Shown here: piece after piece, positions 17,933 to 26,806 of the stretch
How the letters are laid out: the number at the start of each line of letters is the position of its first letter
Position numbering within the stretch: position 1 is the first letter of the stretch
From: Candidatus Methylophosphatis roskildensis
Lineage (GTDB): Bacteria; Pseudomonadota; Gammaproteobacteria; Burkholderiales; Rhodocyclaceae
DNA length: 64,000 nt
Assembly: GCA_016708905.1 (NCBI GenBank)
Contig: JADJEV010000002.1
Coordinates: 186,001 to 250,000 of the forward strand
Reading direction: 5' to 3'
Translations under genes and position numbers: made by a program
The notes under the pieces: model-generated
What the model was told of the DNA's origin: nothing
What the model saw: the letters and a program-made list of their open reading frames with translations, nothing else
Databases searched by the model: none

Positions 17933-18235
17933 ATGGAATTGGCCACCGGCCTACCGGAGCCGGTGCGCGCGCTGCTGGCGCTGATCGCAATCCTGCTGAT
18001 CATCGTGCCAGTCTGCATGGCATTCGGCAGCCTGCTCGGCGCGCTGTTCGCACGTCGGCAGCGTTACCCGCGCTCGATCGCGTTCGGCGGCACGTTGGCG
18101 GCCACCGTCGCTGCGCCGTTCGTGCTGCTCGCGGCGAGTCGTTCGCCGGGTGCATTCGTTCCGCTGCTGATATCCGGTCTTGCGCTGCCCGGAATTGCCT
18201 ACTGGCTGTTGTCGCGTTGGGCAACCGGACGTTGA
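17933..18235 (+). CDS. Small membrane protein, three predicted membrane segments
   Basis: No family is recognised. The 100-residue product has hydrophobic segments at about 10-37, 48-67 and 73-92. A basic loop, ARRQRYPRS, lies between the first two. The ATG at 17933 follows the DUF1289 stop by one base, so it is the last gene of the run that begins with the LOG gene. After it the 170-base gap to rapZ is non-coding. Confidence 0.7.
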   Translation: MELATGLPEPVRALLALIAILLIIVPVCMAFGSLLGALFARRQRYPRSIAFGGTLAATVAAPFVLLAASRSPGAFVPLLISGLALPGIAYWLLSRWATGR

Positions 18236-18417
18236 CCGGGATTCGCTCGCCGGGCCGCCCGGCCGAGATGGGTGCGGAGCGCAACCGCCGGTACAGGTGG
18301 TACACATCAGGAGGATCGTCTCGGCGGCGCGCCCGCAGCCGAACCGTAGCCCAGATGGCGCAGGTCATGAACGGGAATTGGTAAGCAAATGTAAGCCGTG
18401 CCGATACAATGGGCACC

Positions 18418-19257
18418 ATGCAACTGATACTGATCAGCGGCTTATCCGGTTCCGGCAAGTCGATCGCGCTCAATGTGCTCGAGGATGCCGACTACTACTG
18501 TGTCGACAATCTGCCGGCGACCTTGCTGCCGCGCCTGATGCGCCAATTGCGCAACGAAGGCTATGACAAGGTTGCCGTGGCGGTCGACGTGCGTTCCGGC
18601 ATGTCGATCGCTGCGCTGCCGCAGCAGGTCGCCGAGCTCGGCAATCAGGACATCGAAGTCCGCTTCATCTTTCTCGATGCGCGCGACGAAACGCTGATCG
18701 CCCGCTTTTCCGAGACCCGCCGCAGCCACCCGCTGGCCGACGAGCGCGTGACGCTCGCCGAGGCGATCGCCAAGGAGCGCGAAACGCTCGAGCGGGTGGC
18801 CGAACTCGGCCATCGTGTAGACACCAGTGATTTGCCATCCAATGCGCTGCGCGCCTGGGTCAAGGATTTTATCCGGCTCGATGCCACCTCGGGCTTGACC
18901 CTGCTGTTCGAGTCGTTCGGCTTCAAGCACGGCATTCCGCTCGACGCCGACCTGGTGTTCGACGTGCGCTGCCTGCCCAACCCGCACTACGACCCGCAAC
19001 TGCGTCCGCTGACCGGAAAGGATGCCCAGGTCATCGAGTTCCTCGAGCGCCAGGCCGATGTCGGGCGGATGGTCGAGGACGTCCGTCGATTCGTTGCCGA
19101 CTGGCTGCCCTGCTATATGCGCGACAACCGCAGCTATCTGACGGTGGCGATCGGCTGCACCGGCGGCCAGCATCGCTCGGTGTACTTCGCCGAATGGCTG
19201 GCCAGACACTTCGCCAGCCAGGTTCGCGTGCTCGTGCGGCATCGCTCGCTGAGGTGA
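18418..19257 (+). CDS. rapZ: RNase adapter protein RapZ
   Basis: RapZ is a P-loop protein; in enterobacteria it guides RNase E to GlmZ/GlmY small RNAs and senses glucosamine-6-phosphate. The 279-residue product begins MQLILISGLSGSGKS, with Walker A at residues 8-15, and ends with the conserved IGCTGGQHRSVYFAEWLA. I chose the ATG at 18418; an ATG at 18409 is three codons earlier. In many relatives it sits next to hprK, but here it is 13.4 kb away. Confidence 0.95.
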   Translation: MQLILISGLSGSGKSIALNVLEDADYYCVDNLPATLLPRLMRQLRNEGYDKVAVAVDVRSGMSIAALPQQVAELGNQDIEVRFIFLDARDETLIARFSETRRSHPLADERVTLAEAIAKERETLERVAELGHRVDTSDLPSNALRAWVKDFIRLDATSGLTLLFESFGFKHGIPLDADLVFDVRCLPNPHYDPQLRPLTGKDAQVIEFLERQADVGRMVEDVRRFVADWLPCYMRDNRSYLTVAIGCTGGQHRSVYFAEWLARHFASQVRVLVRHRSLR

Positions 19258-19339
19258 GCGGCCTTGGATCACCAGGATGCCGTGATGGCGGGGCCGGCTG
19301 CTTGCTTCCGGCCCGCACTTCCGAGTCTACGATTTTCCG

Positions 19340-19723
19340 ATGCGATTCGCTGACTGGCGCTGCTTGCTGCGGCCCGGCGACTGGTTCGTATTGCTGTTCG
19401 CCGCGCTGCTTACCGCGGCATTGTTTCCGCTGGTCTGGCGCGGCGGCGGGGCGGGCAAGGCCGTGGTGCGTGCCAACGGCGAGATCGTCGCCGAGGTCGG
19501 GCTGAACGAGCCGCGCAGCATCACCGTAGACGGTCCCCTGGGTATCACGCGCATCGAAATCGCACCCGGCCGCGCGCGAGTCGCGGCCGATCCGAGCCCG
19601 CGCCAGTATTGCGTCCGCCAGGGCTGGCTCACCCAGGCCAACAGCATCGCCATCTGCGCGCCCAATCGCGTCAGCCTGGCGCTGGTCGGCCGCAACCGCG
19701 CCTATGATTCGCTCAACTACTGA
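19340..19723 (+). CDS. NusG domain II-containing membrane protein
   Basis: The 127-residue product has one N-terminal membrane segment (about 15-33, WFVLLFAALLTAALFPLVW). An extracytoplasmic domain like NusG domain II follows, with RANGEIVAEVGL, ITRIEIAPGRARV and a cysteine pair in QYCVRQGW...IAICAPN. This family nearly always precedes a Gx-transporter gene, as it does here with a 20-base overlap. A role in quinone or prenyl metabolism, or in an accessory step for membrane redox proteins, has been suggested by linkage only. Confidence 0.88.
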   Translation: MRFADWRCLLRPGDWFVLLFAALLTAALFPLVWRGGGAGKAVVRANGEIVAEVGLNEPRSITVDGPLGITRIEIAPGRARVAADPSPRQYCVRQGWLTQANSIAICAPNRVSLALVGRNRAYDSLNY

Positions 19724-20264
19724 GATCACCCTGACGCCCGATGCGGACGATCACCGGATCGCCCGCTACAGCGCGGTCGCCATCGCGCTGTCGGTGGCTG
19801 AAGCGGCGATCCCGTTGCCGCTGCCGGGCGTCAAGCCGGGGCTCGGCAACATCGTCACACTGGTGGTGCTGATGCGCTACGGCTGGCGCGACGCGGCCTG
19901 GGTGTCGCTGCTGCGGGTTTTCGCCGCCAGCCTGCTGCTCGGCTCCTTTCTCGCGCCCGGCTTCTTTCTCAGCCTGTGCGGCGCGTTGGCGAGCCTGGCT
20001 GCACTCGCCATGGCTGTTCGCCTGCCGCGCAGATGGTTCGGGCCGGTGACGATGTCCCTCGCGGCCTCGTTCGCCCATATTGCCGGGCAGCTCGTGCTGG
20101 CGCGCCTCTGGCTGGTGCCGCACGACGGTGTGTTCCTGCTCTCGCCGGTGTTCGCGCTGGCCGCGCTGGTGTTCGGCCTGGCGAACGGGCTTGCGGCAGC
20201 AAGATGGTTGGCCGATGATGCCGTCGACCAGTCGTCTCCCGCAAGCGGACCGCAAGCACGATGA
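19704..20264 (+). CDS. Gx transporter family protein (heptaprenyl diphosphate synthase component I-like)
   Basis: The 186-residue membrane protein has four to five hydrophobic segments and the glycine-rich family core VKPGLGNIVTLVVLMRYG. Proteins of this group are annotated as Gx transporters or as HepST component I. The true substrate is unknown. It overlaps the NusG-II gene upstream, and its stop overlaps the ubiX start by four bases. Linkage to ubiX and a UbiE-type methyltransferase is consistent with quinone metabolism. Confidence 0.88.
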   Translation: MIRSTTEITLTPDADDHRIARYSAVAIALSVAEAAIPLPLPGVKPGLGNIVTLVVLMRYGWRDAAWVSLLRVFAASLLLGSFLAPGFFLSLCGALASLAALAMAVRLPRRWFGPVTMSLAASFAHIAGQLVLARLWLVPHDGVFLLSPVFALAALVFGLANGLAAARWLADDAVDQSSPASGPQAR

Positions 20265-20875
20265 GCCAGCGCAAGACCTTCGCCGTCGCCCTGACCGGCG
20301 CCTCCGGCATGCCCTACGGCGTGCGCCTGATCGAATGTCTGATCGGATCCGGCGCGCGCGTGCAAGTGCTCTACTCGCAGGTCGCGCAGATCGTCGCCAG
20401 ACAGGAGATGGACCTCGTCCTGCCGGCACGTGCTGCCGAACTGCAGGTGGATTTCTCGCGCCGCTTCAGCGCGCAGCCCGGGCAGCTCGAGGTTTTTGGC
20501 CGCGAGGAATGGTTCGCGCCGCTGGCCTCGGGGACCAATCCACCCGATGCGATGGTCATTTGTCCGTGCAGCATGGGCACACTGGCAGCGGTCGCGGCCG
20601 GCCTGGCGCAGAACCTCATCGAGCGCGCCGCCGACGTGGTGCTCAAGGAGGGCCGCAAGCTCGTGCTGGTGCCACGCGAAACGCCGTTCTCGGCGATCCA
20701 CCTCGAAAACATGCTGAAACTCGCGCGCGCCGGCGCGGTGATCCTGCCGCCCAACCCGGGTTTCTACAATCGTCCGCAGAGCGTGCAGGATCTTGTCGAC
20801 TTCGTCGTCGCGCGTGTGCTCGACCAGCTCGGCGTCGAGCACCAACTGATGCGTCGTTGGGGTACAGCCGAATGA
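20261..20875 (+). CDS. ubiX: UbiX family flavin prenyltransferase
   Basis: UbiX joins dimethylallyl phosphate to FMN to make the prenylated cofactor of UbiD decarboxylases, needed for ubiquinone synthesis. The 204-residue protein shows ALTGASGMPYGVRLIECL at the FMN site, VICPCSMGTLAAVAAGLAQNLIERAADVVLKE and LVPRETPFSAIHLENM, all family hallmarks. It overlaps both neighbours by four bases (ATGA), consistent with a coupled operon. Confidence 0.95.
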   Translation: MSQRKTFAVALTGASGMPYGVRLIECLIGSGARVQVLYSQVAQIVARQEMDLVLPARAAELQVDFSRRFSAQPGQLEVFGREEWFAPLASGTNPPDAMVICPCSMGTLAAVAAGLAQNLIERAADVVLKEGRKLVLVPRETPFSAIHLENMLKLARAGAVILPPNPGFYNRPQSVQDLVDFVVARVLDQLGVEHQLMRRWGTAE

Positions 20876-21465
20876 GTTCGGTTTACGAGATTCCGATCTT
20901 CCCGCTCAACACCGTACTGTTTCCCGGCGGCGTGTTGCCGCTGAAGATCTTCGAACAGCGTTACATGACCATGACTTCGGAGTGCATGCGCGAGGAAAAG
21001 CCGTTCGGCGTCTGCCTGATCGCGCAGGGGCGCGAAGTCGGCCAGGCCGCCAAGCCGCACGCCGTCGGCGTCGAGGCGCGCATCGTCGATTGGGACATGC
21101 AGCAGCTCGGCGTCCTGCACGTGACTACGCGCGGTGGCAGGCGCTTTCGCATCATCGACAGCGCCGTCGACCCCGAGGGCCTGCGCCGCGCCCGCGTCGA
21201 GCCGATTGCCGACGAGTCGTCGCAGCCGGTGCCCGAGGCGCAGCAGAACCTGCTGACGCTGCTGCGTGAAATCGTCGCCGAAGTCGGCGCCGAGCGCATT
21301 CCCGAGCCGCACGACTATGCCAACGCAGTGTGGGCCGGGTACCGGTATTGCGAGATGCTGCCGATTCCGCTTGCGGCGCGGCAAAAGTTGCTCGAACTCG
21401 ACGACACGATTTCTCGGCTGGAGATCATTCAGCAGTTCCTGCAGCAGCGCGGGCTCGCGAGATAG
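20872..21465 (+). CDS. LON peptidase substrate-binding domain protein
   Basis: The 197-residue protein consists of the LON N-terminal domain alone, without the ATPase or protease parts: YEIPIFPLNTVLFPGGVLPLKIFEQRY, then RRFRIID and a C-terminal helical part ending FLQQRGLAR. Stand-alone LON domains are common in proteobacteria and of unknown role, perhaps as substrate adaptors. The start at 20872 overlaps the ubiX stop. Confidence 0.92.
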   Translation: MSSVYEIPIFPLNTVLFPGGVLPLKIFEQRYMTMTSECMREEKPFGVCLIAQGREVGQAAKPHAVGVEARIVDWDMQQLGVLHVTTRGGRRFRIIDSAVDPEGLRRARVEPIADESSQPVPEAQQNLLTLLREIVAEVGAERIPEPHDYANAVWAGYRYCEMLPIPLAARQKLLELDDTISRLEIIQQFLQQRGLAR

Positions 21466-21543
21466 CGTCTACCACGAGCTTGCCGCATTTCGGAACTTCC
21501 GTGGCCGCATGGCGTGCCGGACGCCGGGTTACCATACCGCACC

Positions 21544-22308
21544 ATGACACCTGACAGACAGATCGGTGCCGAGGAATCCGTGCGCGCGCCGCATCCCGTT
21601 CTCGATACCTACTACGACAGCGAGAAATCCAAGCGCGATTTCGTTCGCGAGATCTTCGACCAGACTGCTGCAGACTACGATCGTGTCGACAGCCTGCTCG
21701 CATTCGGCAGCGGCTCCCGCTATCGCCGGCAGGCATTGTTGCGTGCGGGCCTGGCGCCGGGAATGAAGGTTCTCGATGTCGCTGTCGGCACCGGGCTGTT
21801 GTCGCGGCAGATCGTGCGGGTTATCGGCAACTCCGAAGATGTCTTCGGCATCGATCCGAGTGCCGGTATGCTGGCATCCTCGACATCGGCGCTTGCCATC
21901 AGCTTTCTGCGCGGCCGTGCCGAAGCGCTGCCGTTTGCGGCCGCCTCGTTCGACTTTCTCTCGCTGGGCTTTGCGCTGCGCCATGTCGACGACATGGCAG
22001 GCGTGTTCCGCGAGTTCCGGCGCGTGCTCAAACCCGGCGGCCGCGTGCTGGCGCTCGAGATCACGCGCCCGGAAGGCCGGCTGACGAACGCGCTGCTCAG
22101 GTTCTACATGCGCGGCGTCGTGCCCCTGATGTCACGCCTGGTCGCGCGGCATCGGAATACGCCGCGCCTCTACCGCTACTACTGGGACACGATCGAAGCC
22201 TGCGCGCCACCCGAACAGGTGATCGCGACCCTCGCTTCGGCCGGCTTCGGACAGGTCCGGCGGCATGTCGAGTTGGGCATATTTTCCGAGTATCTGGGTC
22301 TGGGCTGA
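21544..22308 (+). CDS. UbiE/COQ5-type class I SAM methyltransferase
   Basis: The 254-residue protein has the SAM-binding motif VLDVAVGTGLLSRQI, GIDPSAGMLA and the post-motif FRRVLKPGGRVLALEITRP. The overall layout is that of UbiE/MenG, which methylate demethylmenaquinone or the ubiquinone precursor. FDQTAADYDRVDSLLAFG is close to the UbiE N terminus. The C-terminal part differs from classical UbiE, so a dedicated quinone-related or other substrate is possible. I chose the ATG at 21544 over one at 21514. Confidence 0.85.
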   Translation: MTPDRQIGAEESVRAPHPVLDTYYDSEKSKRDFVREIFDQTAADYDRVDSLLAFGSGSRYRRQALLRAGLAPGMKVLDVAVGTGLLSRQIVRVIGNSEDVFGIDPSAGMLASSTSALAISFLRGRAEALPFAAASFDFLSLGFALRHVDDMAGVFREFRRVLKPGGRVLALEITRPEGRLTNALLRFYMRGVVPLMSRLVARHRNTPRLYRYYWDTIEACAPPEQVIATLASAGFGQVRRHVELGIFSEYLGLG

Positions 22309-22352
22309 CTACCGGCCGGAATCCGCAAGATCAGGAACTGCGGCTCGATTTC

Positions 22353-22772
22353 GTGATCAGCGAGCCGCGCGGGACCAGGCCGGTGGTCATGAAGCAGCTC
22401 AATCTCGTGCTCGAACCACTCAAGTTCATGGGATTTTCGCTGGAACAAACGACGCAGGGATGCGTGTTTGCCAATCTCGGTGCTTGCGTGGCCAAGCTGC
22501 CGGCAGCGGAGCGCTTCGCGGTACACAAGCTGATCGTCTTTGGCGAGCGACCCGACAGCGAATGGGTCAACGCCGCCAAGGATCTGCCGCCGACGGCCAG
22601 TCTCGCGAGCTGGTTTCTCGATAACGGACAGGCAGACGTTTTCAATGCGGTGTGGCGCGATGCGCTCGGCCGCGGCCGAGGATGGCGTGCCCGCGCGCAG
22701 CAGGGAAAAGGCCGCTGCTGCGTATGGCGCCCGACTCGCCGACGCGGCACTCTGGTCGGCCTGAGTCCCTGA
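22353..22772 (+). CDS. Hypothetical protein, C-terminal part possibly altered
   Basis: No family is recognised. The reading from a GTG at 22353 (ATG at 22389 is an alternative) gives MKQLNLVLEPLKFMGFSLEQ and AERFAVHKLIVFGERPDSEW, with normal coding character. It ends in a Arg/Gly-rich tail (GRGRGWRARAQQGKG) that looks like read-through into non-coding repeats. The original stop may have been lost where the adjacent decayed region begins. It lies on the same strand as the UbiE-type gene. Confidence 0.4.
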   Translation: MISEPRGTRPVVMKQLNLVLEPLKFMGFSLEQTTQGCVFANLGACVAKLPAAERFAVHKLIVFGERPDSEWVNAAKDLPPTASLASWFLDNGQADVFNAVWRDALGRGRGWRARAQQGKGRCCVWRPTRRRGTLVGLSP

Positions 22773-22879
22773 CCAACCCGCCCCGTAAGCCGCATGGATG
22801 CTGGTCAGCAGACTGGCATGCCCCAAGGTGCAGCAGGGGCGCGCCTCTCCGGCATGCCTGCCCTGCGGCCGATACAGGA

Positions 22880-23618
22880 CGCGGCTCACCGGAGATCCAA
22901 TCTCCATGCAGCTTCCGGCGCGGCCTCCAAGCGGCATCGCGCGTCCATTCGGCCTTTCGGCCGTCGAGCCCCTACCCGGTGAGGAAGCCGCCATGTCGAA
23001 ACCCGCACCGTCGTCGCCGATACGCACCTCGACCTATTCACCCGCATGAACTGCCGCAATCCGCACGCAGCGGGCGTTGGCGTGCTTGATGAAGTCGGCC
23101 AGCGCCTACTGGACGACGCGCATCACTTGCAGCGCTTCGGTCGGGCCCATCCAGTCGAGCGGCAGCAGATCCTGCATCTCCCAGTCGAGCCGGACCCCCG
23201 CGGCGTCCAGCCTCTGCCCTATTCGAAACCGCGGCATTGCCACCAGGGCCACGAGATCGTTGTCGATCGGTTCGAGCGAGTCGATCACCGCGCGCAAATC
23301 GTCGGCGCATTCACGCAGCCTGCTGGGGAGTGCCTTGGGCTGCACCTCGCCTCGCTCGACCAGCACCACGGACGAGGTCAGCGCCGATCCGAGGCCGTCG
23401 TACATGTCGCGCATTAGGCGCTCGCGCTCGTCCGCCAGGGTCTGCGCGCGCTCCAATTCGCGCAGGTGCTGATGGTTGCGCGAGAGTTCCGCCTCGCGCT
23501 TTACCAGACGTGCGGCGAGGTCGGCGCTCAACTGCTCATGACCGTTGATCGCGCCGACGTAGCGCCGCTGCACGGCATACAGAACCGAGCCGAACACCGG
23601 CAGGCCACAATAGGGCAC
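22880..23618 (-). pseudogene. Remnant of a HisKA_3-type sensor histidine kinase
   Basis: The minus strand reads a last membrane helix stub, a coiled coil (LAARLVKREAELSRNHQHLR) and the dimerisation box RDMYDGLGSAL. The phosphorylated histidine expected in RDMHDGLG is tyrosine. After QVMRVVQ an in-frame TAG interrupts what should read QEAL; the frame then continues ALADFIKHANAR (N box) and, after a further stop, VRIGDDGAGFD (G1 box). The sensor part is missing upstream and an HsdM fragment abuts it. The gene is clearly dead. Confidence 0.75.
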
Positions 23619-23661
23619 GAGAGTTGGCGAGCTGCGCCGTCAGGAAACAGCACGGCGCCGA

Positions 23662-23928
23662 TCACCCGCCGTAGAACGCCAGATGGCGGGCCATCCGCAG
23701 CGCGCCATCCCGCTCAGCCACTTCATGGGTGCCCAAGAATTTCATGCGCCTCAGCATAGCTTGCTTGGTCGACTTCAGCACAGCATCGAACCGCCGTCGC
23801 ACGGTGAAGGAGAGGCTCACGTCACGGTACTTGCCGCGCACATACACGTCGCCCAGGCGGTCATCGGCGATGTTCCAGATGAAGTCGGTAACCCACTTCA
23901 GGTTGCTTCGGTCCTGTCGTTGTGTCAG
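23662..23928 (-). pseudogene. N-terminal fragment of a type I restriction methylase subunit (HsdM)
   Basis: The frame reads TDFIWNIADDRLGDVYVRG and then LSFTVRRRFDAVLKSTKQAM. This matches the N-terminal helical domain of HsdM (typical FIWSVADLLRGD...LPFTVLRRLD). It ends at a stop after GALRMARHLAFYGG, where HsdM normally continues FYNTS, so the catalytic SAM-binding domain with NPPF is absent. It overlaps the end of the GmrSD-like remnant in another frame. The fragment marks a lost type I restriction-modification locus. Confidence 0.65.
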
Positions 23929-25580
23929 CCGTCTTTCTGACCGATTCGGTTGGCGGCACTTCAAGTTCCCAGTGCTTTTCGAGGACACCGACGAGACGCT
24001 TCTGCCGGTCGACCAGCATTGCAGGCGTCCATGAATCCTCTGATCTGACCTCTTGGGTCAGGATGAACGGTGATGCCGTGCCCTTGCCCTTGAAGTACGC
24101 GTTCTTCTTGGTACCGAAGTCGTAGTTGCTGGCGGCGGGGTTCTTGCGGAGGTGCAGTGGAACCAGATTGGCCAGCCGGTGTGTCCACGCATCGCGCTCG
24201 TCCTCGTCAGGGAACCATTTGACCCATTCGGATGCGGCGGGCGGTGTTTGCGGAAGCACGTGCTCCAGGGACAGGTGGTCAAATGCCTGCTTCTTGCTGC
24301 CATCGCTGACCAAGGCTTCGAGGCGCAACATCAGCGCCATGCGAGCTTTGGGCAACCGCAGGTAGATGTCGCCGTCAAGCGCGGCAAGGAACTCGCGCTT
24401 CTGCTTGTCGGTGAGCGCGAGAGCTTTCAATGCCAACAGGTCGCCATCGAACGCGTCTGGCTCGATCTCTTTGGCAAGGTCGGCGTAGGTCTCGATGCGC
24501 TCGTTGATGCCCACCTTCGTAACCAGCAGGAAGTAGGTCAGGCGCTCCAACGCCGTGAAGAAGTCCGCCAGCAACTTCGGCTGCTGGCGGAACCGCTTGA
24601 AATAGACCAGCGCCGGTGGCACCCAGTCCTTGAAGTCGACCCGGTTCAACCACGACAAGCGGTCGTTGATCGACTCGGCCAGCTCCGTGGCTTCAAAGTC
24701 GGCATCGCGCACAAAGTCCCAGACCTTGACGTAGGGCTTGATGACCTTGTCTACCAAGTCAATCGGCATTCTGTATTGGGTGACGTGATCCTGTAATTCC
24801 AGGACCAGCGTCGCCCGCTGCTTCTGTTTGGCATAGATCGTTCGGATGTGCACAAAGAGATCGCCAAATGCATCGCGGCCCAGCGTGCTCTCGATTTGGC
24901 TCCACTCTTTGGCGTAGACGCGGCTCGTGGCGTCGCCTGAAATGGTGCGAATCGAACCCAGCACGGCCGCCTTGATGATGTCGATAGGAGCGAGGTCGAG
25001 CCCTCGGTTGTTCAGCACCGAGAAGATGCGGTACGCAGCCTCAAGGTCAGGCGTGGAGATGACAACCAGCGAACAATCGTTGGCCAGAAACTTCCACAGC
25101 GCGTCACGCTCGGCACTGGGCAAAGCAGTGGCCTTTTCCAGCAGCAGGGCAGCGTTCTCGCGGAAGCGCAGTCGGCTGTCCTCAAGCCTGTCCGTGCTGG
25201 CGACCAAGCGGGCAATGCCACCCGGCTCCTGGACAAAGCTGCGGAAGAAGTAAGCATCTTCCTCGCGGGCAATCAGGCGGTACTCGTTCGTTTCGCCCAG
25301 ACTGACCTTGCCCTTCTTGTAGAGGAAGTCAGTGATGTCGGCGGCGGCATCTGGCATCACCGCGCGCAGCACCGCGAAAAGCATCGTCAGCGTGCTCAAT
25401 CGCTGTTGGCCATCGGCGACCGATGACTTGGGTTCCCGGTCGCAGGAGGTCATTGAACAATTCCTCCGCTTGCTCGGTCGTCCAGGCGTAAGGGCGCTGG
25501 TAGTCCGGGATTTCGAACTGGTAGCTGCCTTCGAAAATCTCCCGGATCAGCTTGTCGTGCGCTTCAAGTGTCTTGGCCAT
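23861..25580 (-). pseudogene. GmrSD-type DUF262/DUF1524 restriction protein, broken by deletion and frameshift
   Basis: GmrSD-type proteins are NTP-dependent nucleases that attack modified phage DNA. The N terminus (start 25580) reads FEIPDYQRPYAWTTEQAEEL and stops making sense after FNDLL near 25445. A second frame resumes at once with VADGQQRLSTLTMLFAVLR, the DUF262 DGQQR nucleotide motif. The intervening FLGSI-type segment is deleted and the frame shifted. The remaining ~520 codons include the DUF1524 nuclease part with LEHVLPQ and RLANLVPLHLRKNP. It is no longer expressed as one protein. Confidence 0.8.
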
Positions 25581-25598
25581 GGTGTTCTGCCTTTCCAG

Positions 25599-25718
25599 TC
25601 ATATTGTTGTTTGCGCACCCGGGGGACGATACCCGGGTGCCAGCTTTGCGTTTTCCGCGGCGTACAGGGCCAGCGGATCGGTGAGCCACAAGCGGTACTG
25701 TTCGTCCTTTGCCAGCAT
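25599..25718 (-). pseudogene. Possible C-terminal remnant of an upstream gene
   Basis: A short minus-strand frame reads MLAKDEQYRLWLTDPLALYA and ends GYRPPGAQTTI 18 bases before the GmrSD-like start. Composition is coding-like, and the frame is open for a few codons upstream before a stop. It could be the tail of a deleted defence gene or a 39-residue protein; I do not recognise it. Confidence 0.3.
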
Positions 25719-25880
25719 CAAAGGAGCCGTGGTCGAGTTCTCTCCTGATCACACTGCCCAAGCTCGCGTCATTTTCGACATTTTGTTGGCTATCGGCACG
25801 ACGATAGCCGTGGTAGTGCGGGAAGAACTTGGGACTCCCGGCAACAAGCATTTCGCGACTTGACGAGCGTTGATGATGGG

Positions 25881-26273
25881 TCAGCGCATTGTCGGCTTGG
25901 TGACGTGCGCCCGAATCCAGTTTGCGAATGCGGCTTCGTCGAGTTCGCCGGCGGCGAGTGCCAACATGGTCAAGGTTGCCTCGGCCTGCGAGGCAGCCAG
26001 CCGATAACCGTTGAGCCAGAGAAACAGACCGACCGCAAGGAACGCGGCGCGCTTGTTGCCGTCGACGAACGCATGGTTCTTTGCCAGCCCGAAACCGTAG
26101 CCGGCAGCCAGATCGGATGCGTCCGGTTCGCCATAGGCAGCAAGACTACGGGGACGCGCAAGCGCAGCGTCGAGTAACCCTTCGTCACGGATGCCCGATG
26201 CGCCGCCGTGCTCGGCAAGGCTCTCGTCGTGCAGCAAAAGCAACGCGCGCTTGTCGACCCAGCGCCAGTTCAT
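25881..26273 (-). CDS. doc: Type II toxin, death-on-curing (Doc/Fic) family
   Basis: Doc toxins use a Fic fold to phosphorylate elongation factor Tu and stop translation. The 130-residue product has the motif HAFVDGNKRAAF, matching HxFx(D/N)GNKR with the catalytic histidine. IRDEGLLDAALARPRSLAAYG is typical of the family. The gene follows the antitoxin gene by nine bases. No truncation is seen. The pair is the only intact part of the decayed defence-type stretch 22.8-26.5 kb. Confidence 0.93.
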   Translation of the reverse strand: MNWRWVDKRALLLLHDESLAEHGGASGIRDEGLLDAALARPRSLAAYGEPDASDLAAGYGFGLAKNHAFVDGNKRAAFLAVGLFLWLNGYRLAASQAEATLTMLALAAGELDEAAFANWIRAHVTKPTMR

Positions 26274-26282
26274 CGACGCCGC

Positions 26283-26507
26283 TTACTTCGCCAGTTGGTG
26301 AAACGTATCGCGAAACTCGCGCATGAAGTCCCGCCCGGCCTCGATCTGCTCCGCCAGAGAGGGATCGTAGGGCGTGATGCGCAGTCCTTCCGGCGAGTCA
26401 GTGAGAAATACCGTGTCGCCCTTCTCCAGCTTCAGACGGGCGAGAACCTCCTTGGGCAGTACCAGGCCGACCGAATTGCCGATCTGGGCGAGCTTGAGCG
26501 TGTGCAT
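26283..26507 (-). CDS. AbrB/MazE/SpoVT-type antitoxin
   Basis: The 74-residue protein has a swapped-hairpin AbrB DNA-binding domain (KLAQIGNSVGLVLPKEVLAR, then LEKGDTVFLTD). A C-terminal acidic/helical tail should bind the Doc toxin. It should repress its own operon. It precedes the toxin gene by nine bases, the usual antitoxin-first order. The AT-rich stretch upstream (around 26525-26550, TTATTACGATTGTTATAC) probably holds the promoter and operator. Confidence 0.92.
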   Translation of the reverse strand: MHTLKLAQIGNSVGLVLPKEVLARLKLEKGDTVFLTDSPEGLRITPYDPSLAEQIEAGRDFMREFRDTFHQLAK

Positions 26508-26559
26508 GGCCGCCTCATCGCGAAGTTATTACGATTGTTATACTAGGGTCTGGTCACGG

Positions 26560-26765
26560 CCTTGGCAAGCGCGAGTCGAGGCGGCGCGAATCAGGTGCAG
26601 GTCGGCATCGTCCGCCCACCGCAGCCAGGCAGCGACCGCTCCATGCAGTGCATGGATAGGCGCTCTCAAGGCATGCCCTGCCACGAGCGCCAGTTCATGA
26701 GCCTCCTGGCATTGCCATCCGGGAGAGCCAGTTTCCATGCGGCTTCCGGCATGCTCTGCCCGTCA
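26560..26765 (+). repeat. Degenerate intergenic repeat with GGCATGCC and GCCGCATGG-type words
   Basis: The gap between the antitoxin promoter and dps has no supported gene. It contains GGCATGCCC and CCATGCGGCTTCCGGCATG, words shared in either orientation with gaps near 22790-22945, 40960-41100, 42470-42600 and 48040-48120. The copies differ much, so this looks like an old, decayed interspersed family. Alignment would be needed to define a unit. Confidence 0.35.
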
Positions 26766-26806
26766 GCTTCTTCGATATCGAGTTCAGCGCCGCGGCCGCT
26801 GCGCGA

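Noticed and set aside
25564..25851. 95-codon minus-strand frame upstream of the GmrSD-like remnant
   Set aside because: The more coding-like frame in this stretch is the short one at 25599-25718; this one has no recognisable pattern.
26538..26738. 66-codon minus-strand frame between the antitoxin gene and dps
   Set aside because: It lies in a decayed repeat; no ribosome site or family.
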